DNA of 64,000 nt. Source: Thalassotalea fonticola (lineage in GTDB: Bacteria; Pseudomonadota; Gammaproteobacteria; Enterobacterales; Alteromonadaceae). Position 1 is the stretch's first letter, and the number at the start of each line of letters is the position of its first letter. This document shows, in pieces, positions 44,024-51,663 of the stretch. The stretch is taken from the NCBI RefSeq assembly GCF_032911225.1, contig NZ_CP136600.1:2356001-2420000 (forward strand), written 5' to 3'. The notes beneath the pieces were generated by a model that searched no databases, was not told where the DNA came from, and saw only the letters and a list, made by a program, of their open reading frames with translations. Both the position numbers and the translations under genes were made by a program.

Positions 44024-44371
44024 TTATTTTTTATTAGCTGCTTTTTGAGCTTTTTTGTATTCATTCATTTTCTTCATTTTGTCAGCACCAATAATATCTT
44101 TTATTTGGCGATTATACTTTTTGTTAAGTGGTTTAGTTGCGGCTTTAAGCGCTTGTTTATCGCCTTTATGTTCTTTTTTAGCGGCAGAATATTGTTGCTC
44201 TTTTTCTAAAAGAACTTGATATACCTTAGCTTCTTCGTCTTTATTCAAATTAACGACTTGCACGTAATCCGCTGTTTGTTTCTGAGCAGCTTTGTCAGCC
44301 GTCTCAGCAGCAAAAACAGACGTTGAAATGAAAAGTAATACTGTCATTAATATTGTTGATAAGTTTTTCAT
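44024..44371 (-). CDS. Small exported helical protein, Spy/CpxP-like appearance
   Basis: 115 residues. Signal peptide about 1-22 (VFAA). The mature part is all-helical and Lys-rich: NLNKDEEAKVYQVLLEKEQQYSAAKKEH, then LNKKYNRQIKDIIGADKMKKMNEYKKAQK. The two-helix pattern with a break resembles small periplasmic proteins of the Spy/CpxP kind, but the LTxxQ motifs are not clear. Function not established. If the resemblance holds it would fit with the CpxRA-like system encoded 10 kb away; I see no CpxR-type box before it. Confidence 0.65.
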   Translation of the reverse strand: MKNLSTILMTVLLFISTSVFAAETADKAAQKQTADYVQVVNLNKDEEAKVYQVLLEKEQQYSAAKKEHKGDKQALKAATKPLNKKYNRQIKDIIGADKMKKMNEYKKAQKAANKK

Positions 44372-44681
44372 GTTGCACCTTTTAATAACTTTTTTGATGT
44401 GTTCTATTTCAATCTAGCAAAAAAAACGTGAAACTTAAAGTGTTTTTTAATTATAATACCCACCATATCTACATAAAAAAAGGCTGGCCATAGCTATTTG
44501 CACTTTATACTTCTGGATATTTTATAAATTAAAGACACGTACAGGTTTCTTCGTGATTTTCAATATTTGCTAAATACACCATTTTCAGAAGACAAAAAAG
44601 CAGTGCGAACACTGCTTTTAAAATCAAACTAGCCGATCAATAGTAGAAAAAAAAATTTCTCATATTGCAATTAGCCTAAGG
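44372..44681. other. 310-bp gene-free stretch
   Basis: AT-rich. It holds the end signal of the operon to its right (44594-44619) and presumably the promoter of the small helical protein gene. Nothing else recognised. Confidence 0.5.
44594..44619 (-). terminator. Terminator of the four-gene surface-protein operon
   Basis: AAAAGCAGTG (44596-44605) pairs with CACTGCTTTT (44610-44619) with a four-base loop; T-run on the minus strand. Confidence 0.85.
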
Positions 44682-44891
44682 CTAAATGATATCAGAAGGA
44701 CCAGTATCTGAATTCATCGCTTTTGAGGTTTTTGGTGTCATCAACGCAGTAACGCCAATGGGAGTTACTAACGCAAGTTTACCGAACTTTTTAATAAAAT
44801 TGCGACGTGTGTCATTATTGGTTTGGGTTACACCTTGCTGCTCTTCTTCCAGAATACTTTCTAAACTCTGTTTGTTTTTTAATTCTTTCAT
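44682..44891 (-). CDS. 69-residue Tat-signal protein with almost no mature part
   Basis: The ATG at 44891 is preferred because AGGA lies six bases before it; an ATG two codons earlier directly follows AGGA and is too close. The product has an acidic N-terminal part (1-28), a twin-arginine motif TRRNFIKKFG with Arg29-Arg30, and a hydrophobic stretch LALVTPIGVTALM. Only about 11 residues (MNSDTGPSDII) follow the likely cleavage site. Such signal-only Tat proteins are poorly understood. It is the last gene of an operon with a fibronectin-type lipoprotein and two exported beta proteins. Confidence 0.72.
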   Translation of the reverse strand: MKELKNKQSLESILEEEQQGVTQTNNDTRRNFIKKFGKLALVTPIGVTALMTPKTSKAMNSDTGPSDII

Positions 44892-44905
44892 GATCATTCC
44901 TACAA

Positions 44906-45439
44906 TTAAGATGCACTATCGTTAAACAACACTTGTTCTTTACTTAAATCAGCATTGATTTGAATTGATAAATTACTGCCAATACCATTATTTACCGCTT
45001 GTACTTTGTAGTGATAATGACCATGTTCCAAGCTTTCATGGCTGAAACGGGCTTTAGTCGAGCTAAAAGATAAATCTTGTTCGCTAACAGTTTCACTCTT
45101 GCTGTAATAAATGTTGTAACCAGTAGCACCTTTAACAGGCATCCAGTTTAAATTCACATTATTACCATCGCGATTAATTCTGATTTTACCTGGCACGCTC
45201 ATAGTATTATCAACAACATCAACACTTAACGGTTTGGCATATAAAACTTCATTTATACTGCCAGTATCTGCTGGTAGGGTATCTTGTGTATTGTTGCTAG
45301 TATCAGTAGGCGCTTCTTGAACATCACTTGGTTGCTCTACAACTGGGCTTGTTAATGTATCTTCCACATCTGCTGTTTCACTGCCGCCACAAGCAGTCAG
45401 TAATATCGTAACAATTGAGATTAATGCTATATTTTTCAT
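44906..45439 (-). CDS. Lipoprotein with a fibronectin type III-like domain
   Basis: 177 residues. A lipoprotein signal ends at Cys17 (LLTAC), followed by a low-complexity Thr/Asp/Ser linker to about 65. An Fn3-like sandwich spans about 80-165: KIRINRDGNNVNLNWMPVKGATGYNIYYSKSE, then HGHYHYKVQAVNN, with the usual Trp and Tyr core residues. No catalytic motif. It lies 9 bp after the preceding gene, so is clearly co-transcribed. Likely an outer-membrane-attached partner of the two larger exported proteins. Function unknown. Confidence 0.78.
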   Translation of the reverse strand: MKNIALISIVTILLTACGGSETADVEDTLTSPVVEQPSDVQEAPTDTSNNTQDTLPADTGSINEVLYAKPLSVDVVDNTMSVPGKIRINRDGNNVNLNWMPVKGATGYNIYYSKSETVSEQDLSFSSTKARFSHESLEHGHYHYKVQAVNNGIGSNLSIQINADLSKEQVLFNDSAS

Positions 45440-45448
45440 ATTAATTCC

Positions 45449-46402
45449 TTAAAGGCCGTTATTACCGGTTAACACAAGAGCTCTACCGACAGTGTCAAAA
45501 TAACCAGTGTCGCCTTGACCAACAAAGTTTAAATTTCCTGATAATGAAGTACTTACTCCAGTAGAAAATTGACGCTTAGAGTCTGTCGTTGTTACATGAT
45601 AAAATCGTAATGCTAGGCTATGCGGGGTAACATCGTTAAAATCATCTGGTTGTATTGTAATTGTCGAGGTAAATGTTTGATGTATCGCACTTTGGCCGTT
45701 GAAGGAATAATCTTCGTAACCGGCAGCAGCCACTTCAGCAGGCGTTAACGTCACACCTGTAATGGTCGGAGTATTGTCAATTTTCCCGTAGGCAGCGGCG
45801 GTTTTAGCGGCACAATCTTTGCTGGCTATGTCACAGTCAAACAGGTAAGCCTGGGCAACAAGTGGTTCATAGGTTAATACGGTCCAGGTAACTGTGTAAT
45901 CCTGGTCTTCAGACGCGTGATCAAATAATTGGTTATTAGCCAAAGGATTGCCTAAATCATCCAACATAACTACATTTTCAATGACTGGCGATAATCGTCT
46001 AGATGCCTGTTCTGCGCTTGCTTCTTTGTAATAATTACTTAAATAAATAGGCAATACATCGCTAGATAAAGGGTCGGAAAATAGAATTAACTGGCTATCA
46101 AAGCTGGCAGACGGTAAGTAATCAATAATCACAGAACAAGAGTTGGTTTTGGGAAGGATGCCCACACAATCAGATGTATCAACCGTATAAGTTGTGGCCG
46201 CATTGCCCATTTGGTTAGTAATAGTAAAATCTCCCGCGACAATGGTTGCATCTGCAGAGTGTCTATTTTTAATGCTAACTTGTTGGCTTAAACCGGTATT
46301 TGTCGAAAATACCAGGGTATTGTTTGAAGCTGTAATTTCTGCATTGGCAACATTGATTGCACTTGCCGCCAGTAATAACGTGAATGTTTTTATAAGTTTC
46401 AT
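45449..46402 (-). CDS. Exported beta-rich protein, shares a C-terminal domain with its neighbour
   Basis: 317 residues, signal peptide about 1-21 (ANA). Residues 22-120 look like an Ig-like choice-of-anchor-D/SPD-2-type domain (QQVSIKNRHSADATIVAGDFTITN ... CSVIIDYLPSA). From about 125 to the end it has a region also present in the upstream gene's product: EQASRRLSPVIENVVMLDDL, a Tyr-rich middle, then LALRFYHVTTTDS ... GQGDTGYFDTVGRALVL. I do not recognise a family for this second domain. 12 bp after the preceding gene. Cell-surface or periplasmic location inferred from the signal. Confidence 0.72.
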   Translation of the reverse strand: MKLIKTFTLLLAASAINVANAEITASNNTLVFSTNTGLSQQVSIKNRHSADATIVAGDFTITNQMGNAATTYTVDTSDCVGILPKTNSCSVIIDYLPSASFDSQLILFSDPLSSDVLPIYLSNYYKEASAEQASRRLSPVIENVVMLDDLGNPLANNQLFDHASEDQDYTVTWTVLTYEPLVAQAYLFDCDIASKDCAAKTAAAYGKIDNTPTITGVTLTPAEVAAAGYEDYSFNGQSAIHQTFTSTITIQPDDFNDVTPHSLALRFYHVTTTDSKRQFSTGVSTSLSGNLNFVGQGDTGYFDTVGRALVLTGNNGL

Positions 46403-46414
46403 AGGGGTTCCTCG

Positions 46415-47905
46415 TTATGGCTGCTGCCAAATGATGATTTTACGACCAAGCTTTCCGATCATGTCCAAACCTTGTCCACCAGGGACTATGGTAGAAATGG
46501 ATGTATTACCAAGAGCGATATCAAGCTGTGAACGTTGATATAAACGCAACACTATTGCGTCGGTATCGGCGTAACCTCCATCGACATATTCAGGCATGGT
46601 CAGCTTTATTGAATACTCATAACTTTGTGACGTCGCTGTTGCATAAGTTAAATCACTAGTACTGATACTCGTTTCTTCACTTTGTTTGTTCCAGACTAAT
46701 ATATCAGAGGTACTTTCAGCACAGCTATTATCAGCCGTTGCACAAGCAAACAACGCAGCATAGGTTTGATAACCCTCACCATAACCTTTCATGCTAAAAT
46801 TAATGGTATAGGACTTTCCAGGCTCAAGTGTTCCTGTAGGAGCGGTTGAGGTTAAATCATCAATAACGCTGATATTGGTAACCACTGCCGGTACTCGTCT
46901 GATTGCCTGTTCTTGATCGCTTTCGATTTGACTCACAAACACAGGAAAAATAGGAGTGACGCTACTGTTACTGGCGATATTCACAAAACCAAATTGTGGT
47001 GACTCGCTGCTATCGTCTATGCCATTACCCGCTTCCACGGTAAAATTACAACTTGCGCCTGGAGGTAATGCCGCTGAGCTGCAGCTATCAGAACTGATAA
47101 TAAAACCAGGAGTACTGGCGTTTGTAATACTTGTAATGTTTAAGCTTCCCCCTTCATTATTAGTCACCGTCACTTGCTGTTGTAATTTATTACTTTCCCC
47201 CACTAACGGCGCTACCGTGATCACATGCGCTGGGGATACATCAATTCCGGGGCTCACAACGCCACCCGTTAGGGTAAGTTCTAAATCAGCACTATTAGCA
47301 AGATTATTCTTAGAAAAAAATTGCACAATGCTGGAGGTTGCAGCATCGGTAGTTAGCAATAAGGTATAGGTACCTTCTGCAGTAATGGCAGCAGACAGAT
47401 CAAATTCAAACCATGAATCCGCACTAGAACCTAATACCACCTGGCTTGAAAGCAGTGTTGTATTGGTTAAATCAGGTGCATTATCCCAGGTAAGTCCAGA
47501 GCCATCATTTTCAACGGTGTCAGCTTCTTGCCAAGTGTTACGGTTCACACCATTAAGCAGCTTTACATCGATAACCGTGGGCACAAGCAGATCTTCACTA
47601 GAAACCTGTTTTAATTTTAGTTTCAACGTTGCTGTATCTATGGTAGCACTACCTAAATTTGACACCGTAAATTTAAGAAATGCGATGCGACTTCCCGCAG
47701 AACTGTTGATGTCTCTAATTTCAACGAAACCTCTATCATCAAAGTTATCGCCTGATTTACTTGCTGGTCGAATATAACTATCTTCACTCACATCAAAGGT
47801 TACTGTGGTAGCTGCCTGAGCAACGCTTGAAATTATTGCACTCAAACTCAGCACTAAATAGTTTGCCCATTTAAGGTAACTATTATGTTTATTTTGTATT
47901 CCCAT
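46415..47905 (-). CDS. Exported DNRLRE (CBM96-like) protein with a shared C-terminal domain
   Basis: 496 residues from ATG 47905 (GGGGAAA upstream), preferred to an earlier in-frame start. Signal about 10-32 (AQA). Residues 35-215 form a DNRLRE/CBM96-like sandwich (DVSEDSYIRPASKSG ... RIAFLKFTVSNL ... WFEFDLSAAI). Residues 220-320 form a choice-of-anchor-D-like Ig domain (QQQVTVTNNEGGSLNI ... SCNFTVEAG). Residues 325-496 match the C-terminal domain of the next gene's product (EQAIRRVPAVVTNISVIDDL ... IVLRLYQRSQLD ... GGQGLDMIGKLGRKIII). CBM96-type domains bind acidic polysaccharides. First gene of a four-gene leftward operon. Confidence 0.76.
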   Translation of the reverse strand: MGIQNKHNSYLKWANYLVLSLSAIISSVAQAATTVTFDVSEDSYIRPASKSGDNFDDRGFVEIRDINSSAGSRIAFLKFTVSNLGSATIDTATLKLKLKQVSSEDLLVPTVIDVKLLNGVNRNTWQEADTVENDGSGLTWDNAPDLTNTTLLSSQVVLGSSADSWFEFDLSAAITAEGTYTLLLTTDAATSSIVQFFSKNNLANSADLELTLTGGVVSPGIDVSPAHVITVAPLVGESNKLQQQVTVTNNEGGSLNITSITNASTPGFIISSDSCSSAALPPGASCNFTVEAGNGIDDSSESPQFGFVNIASNSSVTPIFPVFVSQIESDQEQAIRRVPAVVTNISVIDDLTSTAPTGTLEPGKSYTINFSMKGYGEGYQTYAALFACATADNSCAESTSDILVWNKQSEETSISTSDLTYATATSQSYEYSIKLTMPEYVDGGYADTDAIVLRLYQRSQLDIALGNTSISTIVPGGQGLDMIGKLGRKIIIWQQP

Positions 47906-48253
47906 ATTATTATTTCCCCGAGCTATTATCACAAGCTACACCATGAACATTTCTGTTTATTATTTATATACAACACACTATATTTACATTTGTAAATGAA
48001 AGTCAATAAAAATCGGATTATTATAAATTTAAAACACAAAATATTGTAAAGACATGGAAATGATCGGGTTGATTTTATGCTGATTACTGGTTGGGTTAGC
48101 TTTACAGAACTCTTTATGACCTCATACTTAGGTTTTCTCCTTACAAAGATTTGTTTAGATTTTACCAAGGTAAGAAAACAAAAAAGCCTATTGATATACC
48201 AAGTTGGTAATATCAATAGGCTTTTATGCTTAAAAATTACAATCGTTTAAACG
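47906..48253. promoter_or_regulatory. 348-bp gene-free stretch: operon promoter region and sulfatase terminator
   Basis: Carries ATTTACATTTGTAAAT, a palindrome at 47983-47998, and a weak TTTAC-N7-TTTAT at 48101-48117 that may be a degenerate CpxR-type site. It ends with the strong hairpin at 48182-48225. No gene seen; an open frame on the minus strand here lacks coding character. Confidence 0.5.
48182..48225 (-). terminator. Terminator of the sulfatase gene ending at 48254
   Basis: AAAAGCCTATTGATA (48182-48196) pairs with TATCAATAGGCTTTT (48211-48225); TACC/GGTA extends the stem around a short loop. On the minus strand it follows the stop by about 30 bases and runs into T residues. Confidence 0.88.
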
Positions 48254-49753
48254 CTATTTTTTTGGCCAAACATCTACTGGCTTAAAGTTATGATCGTTGT
48301 AATCACTACCACTGTGACTTTGCTTTGCTGAAACTAAAAACGCTTCAAGCTGTTTACGCATTGCTGAGGCGCGCTCTGGATGCTGGGCAATAATATCCTT
48401 GTTTTCAGCGCGATCATCGACCATATTATAAAGTTCTTCTTTGGTTGCTTTTTTACCTATAGACAGAACTAACTTAAAGTCGCCATCAATCAAGGTAGCC
48501 GAGTTGCGATGTCGAAAAGGAATTGGCTTGCTGCGTTTAAAGTTGCTATCAGCGCCACTTAGTAAAGGAAGAAGACTCACGCCATCAATAGGACGATTAT
48601 CGGGCATTTTATAATTAACTAAATCAGCCATTGTTGGTAAGTAGTCAAGTGTAGAGCTTTGTTGTGGCATAATTGTATTTGGCTTAATTTTACCAGGCCA
48701 AACAGCAACAGTAGGTACTCTTACCCCACCTTCAAATAACGAACGTTTTCTGCCCCGCAGGCCGTCAGTTTCTCCAGCGTAGCGATCTTTGCCTTTTTTG
48801 ACTTTATCGGTTTGAGCTGCCGAAACTTTGCCTTCTGGGCCATTGTCACTGGTAAATGTGATCAGGGTATTGTCAGCAACGCCTAAGCGTTCTAATTCAG
48901 CGCGCAGTCGACCAATTTGTTCGTCCATCTCAGTGATAGAACCGTAATAATGAGCAACTCCATCTTTTACGCCCTTGTCGGTGTAAAATTTGTGATGTTC
49001 TGGGCTAGCTTGCACAGGCGCATGCGGTGCGTTAAACCAAATAACTGTAAAGAATGGTTGTTTATTAGCAACCGCTCCTTCAATAAATGGTAAAACTCTA
49101 TCCATAACAATTTTACCTGCGCCGCCTTTTAAGCTTACATCATCCATATCAAGGGCAACGCCATTTTCATAAAAAGGGTTTTTGTCTTTTTTCTGTTTGC
49201 CTTGCTTTTTCACCGCCTTGGGGTCAACCCAAGTGGCAATAGAAGATTCAACTACAAACGATTGATCATATCCATGCCAAGCTGCTGGTGAGTAATTTTC
49301 AACGGGTTTGCGCGACGGTCCTTTAGGGGAATCTGTCTTACTTAATGTGCCTAAATGCCATTTGCCAAAATGACCGGTTGTATAGCCTTTGTCTTTGAGA
49401 ATTTCTGCAATGGTAATTTCTTGCTTAGGTAGGTGGCCTACATTGGCACCAAAAATACCATAGCGAAAGTAATGTCGACCGGTAAGATAAGTACCTCTTG
49501 TTGGAGAGCAAACCGGGCCGCCGGCATGAAAATTGGTCATAATAGCGCCTTCTTTTGCTATTTGATCCAAGTTCGGTGTTTGAATTATTTTATGACCATT
49601 AAAGCCAGTATCACCGTAGCCTAAATCATCAGCCATCATTAGAATGATATTAGGACGACTCCCTTCTGACTTAACGCCTGCAACAACAGTACTACTAATG
49701 ACCAATGCTGTTAAAGTAAGCATTGCTTTAAAGCCTTTATTTAGTTTCATCAT
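48254..49753 (-). CDS. Sulfatase, exported
   Basis: 499 residues with a signal peptide (about 1-25, VVA). Core motifs: PNIILMMADDLGYGDTGFNG (Asp 42-43), C82-S-P-T-R86 in GGPVCSPTRGTYLTGRHYFRYG, FGKWHLGTL, and TFTSDNGPEG. The HYFRYGIFGANVGHL stretch after the motif is like that of arylsulfatases that act on single sugar units. It lies 37 bp after the next sulfatase gene on the same strand, so the two form a pair and would share the CpxR-type box upstream of that gene. Confidence 0.9.
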   Translation of the reverse strand: MMKLNKGFKAMLTLTALVISSTVVAGVKSEGSRPNIILMMADDLGYGDTGFNGHKIIQTPNLDQIAKEGAIMTNFHAGGPVCSPTRGTYLTGRHYFRYGIFGANVGHLPKQEITIAEILKDKGYTTGHFGKWHLGTLSKTDSPKGPSRKPVENYSPAAWHGYDQSFVVESSIATWVDPKAVKKQGKQKKDKNPFYENGVALDMDDVSLKGGAGKIVMDRVLPFIEGAVANKQPFFTVIWFNAPHAPVQASPEHHKFYTDKGVKDGVAHYYGSITEMDEQIGRLRAELERLGVADNTLITFTSDNGPEGKVSAAQTDKVKKGKDRYAGETDGLRGRKRSLFEGGVRVPTVAVWPGKIKPNTIMPQQSSTLDYLPTMADLVNYKMPDNRPIDGVSLLPLLSGADSNFKRSKPIPFRHRNSATLIDGDFKLVLSIGKKATKEELYNMVDDRAENKDIIAQHPERASAMRKQLEAFLVSAKQSHSGSDYNDHNFKPVDVWPKK

Positions 49754-49790
49754 TTCTTTATTTCTTATTTGTTGATATAGAAGTCAATTA

Positions 49791-51404
49791 CTACAGTTTT
49801 ACCTGATCACCCAAGAGTTTTTGCCACTTTAATTGTAACTTTTCATCAATGTCATTGTTTTTCGCAGGTGCATCACCATTACTACGCCCTTTATTAATAT
49901 AGCCCTTCAGTAATTTACTTAAATTACCAACAACTTCAGGATGCTGAGCATGAACACTAGCTCGTTCAGTAGGATCGTTTTGCATATCAAATAATTGAAT
50001 ATCACCAGCATTTTTAACTGGGCTATTGCTATCTTTAGGGTTTAAACGACGTGTTCCACCACGCTTGTGTAATATCAACTTCCACTTTCCTTGTGCAATA
50101 GAGTAAAAGCCAGCGTCCGAGTGATACACGATTCCACGGTTTTTATCATCCACCTTTTTCCCCTGTAATACCGGTAAAAAACTCACACTGTCTTCACCAG
50201 CATTATCCGCAAGTGTTACACCATTAATGTCTGCTGCTGTAGCCATCATATCGACTAGTGAGCCATGATAATCGGTTTTGGCGCCAGCTTTAACCACGTT
50301 AGGCCAACGCACAATAAATGGCACACGATGACCGCCTTCATATAAGGAGCCCTTAAGGCCGCGATAATCCATACTTGAAAAATGTCCCTGCTCTTGCATC
50401 TTATCTAGTTTTGCCGCTGGCGAAGTGCCATTATCAGAGGTAAAAATGACCATGGTATTATCCGCAATGTCCATTTTATCAAGGGCAGCTAATAAACGAC
50501 CAATTTCATAATCCATCTCCAAGGTGAAATCACCGTGATCTGATAAACCACTTTTACCAATAAAGTCTTTGCTAGGGACAATGGGGGAATGTGGCGAATT
50601 AAGAGGAATGTAAACAAAGAAAGGTTTTTTGCTATCTGTTTTTTGCTGTTGCTCTATCCAGTTAATCGCTTTATTAATGAAGGTAGTTTGCACTTGATCT
50701 TGTTTAAACCTTTTAGCCATCCAACCGTTTTTTGCCCTGATCAAACCTGCAGCTCTTACTGCCTTAGCATCTTTTAGATAAACCAGTTCCCCTTGTACCT
50801 TATCGTTCTCAATATAGGCGTGTGGGGACATGTTCAGTGATGCTGAAATGCCGTAGTAGTAGTCGAAACCGTTGGCATTAGGACCATTTTTTATCGGCTT
50901 AGTAAGATCAGCATTTTCACCAAAGCCCTTGTGAATTGATTTACCATCACTGCTGCTCATATCCATACCTAAATGCCACTTGCCGGTCATTGCGGTAGCA
51001 TAACCCTGTTTTTTTAACAGTGAAGGAACGGTCTCACGAGCTGGATCAATAAGGTGCTTGCTATAGCCACCATATACACCATTTTTTAAACTGGTTCGCC
51101 AGGCATAACGTCCGGTCATTACGCCATATCGGGTTGGCGTACAAACACTGGAGTTGGAATGAACATTGGTAAAAGTCATCCCTTCATCAGCCAGGCGTTT
51201 TAAATTAGGCGTAGGTATCTTACTGGCAGTATTATAGGCGGTAGTGTCACCTTGCCCCATATCATCAGCAAGGATATAAATAATATTAGGCTGCTCAGCG
51301 GCACTTAAGCTCGCAGATATGCTGCCCATGGCGATTAAGCTAGTGATGACTATCGACTTTAAAAAAGTATGTTCTCTTTGAAGACTAAAATTGACTCGAT
51401 TCAC
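49791..51404 (-). CDS. Arylsulfatase-type sulfatase, exported
   Basis: 537 residues. Signal segment about 12-36 (LSAA). Core motifs: PNIIYILADDMGQGDTTAYN (Asp 47-48), C88-T-P-T-R92 in NSSVCTPTRYGVMTGRYAWR, TGKWHLGMDM, NSPHSPIVPS, and IFTSDNGTSP. The layout is close to that of the sulfatase at 42401-43927 (same S1-type spacing and Trp-Arg after the motif), so they could be divergent paralogues in one subfamily. First gene of a two-sulfatase unit with a CpxR-type box 124 bp upstream. Confidence 0.9.
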   Translation of the reverse strand: MNRVNFSLQREHTFLKSIVITSLIAMGSISASLSAAEQPNIIYILADDMGQGDTTAYNTASKIPTPNLKRLADEGMTFTNVHSNSSVCTPTRYGVMTGRYAWRTSLKNGVYGGYSKHLIDPARETVPSLLKKQGYATAMTGKWHLGMDMSSSDGKSIHKGFGENADLTKPIKNGPNANGFDYYYGISASLNMSPHAYIENDKVQGELVYLKDAKAVRAAGLIRAKNGWMAKRFKQDQVQTTFINKAINWIEQQQKTDSKKPFFVYIPLNSPHSPIVPSKDFIGKSGLSDHGDFTLEMDYEIGRLLAALDKMDIADNTMVIFTSDNGTSPAAKLDKMQEQGHFSSMDYRGLKGSLYEGGHRVPFIVRWPNVVKAGAKTDYHGSLVDMMATAADINGVTLADNAGEDSVSFLPVLQGKKVDDKNRGIVYHSDAGFYSIAQGKWKLILHKRGGTRRLNPKDSNSPVKNAGDIQLFDMQNDPTERASVHAQHPEVVGNLSKLLKGYINKGRSNGDAPAKNNDIDEKLQLKWQKLLGDQVKL

Positions 51405-51527
51405 GGGAATTCCTGTTAAAGTTTTAATTTATTGACTTTAGTTTGTTCCACAACTTAAATCATGACTTTTAAATATAATAACCAAATTACAGCGTGAGTA
51501 TTTTATAGTCAATGGTAAAACTTTGGG

Positions 51528-51542
51528 TTTACATAGCTTTAC
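51528..51542. promoter_or_regulatory. CpxR-type box before the two-sulfatase unit
   Basis: TTTAC-ATAGC-TTTAC; on the minus strand GTAAA-N5-GTAAA, in the same orientation as the gene and 124 bp before its start at 51404. Confidence 0.6.
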
Positions 51543-51600
51543 ACTAGAGCTTAATAGAATGATGTTAACAATTATAAAAAGTAGATTATTCAATGCGGTA

Positions 51601-51645
51601 GACATTCTATAGCAATATACCTAACCGCTATAGAGTGTCGTTTTT
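51601..51645. terminator. Hairpin near the end of the sulfatase gene at 51.7 kb
   Basis: GACATTCTATAGC (51601-51613) pairs with GCTATAGAGTGTC (51627-51639) apart from one wobble position. The T-run is on the plus side, so termination of the leftward gene is plausible but not ideal. Confidence 0.5.
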
Positions 51646-51663
51646 AGAGTAAAAAATTAGGGG

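Noticed and set aside
47929..48216. 95-codon minus-strand open frame before the surface operon
   Set aside because: It covers a promoter region and a strong hairpin, the product lacks domain or signal features, and no ribosome site fits.
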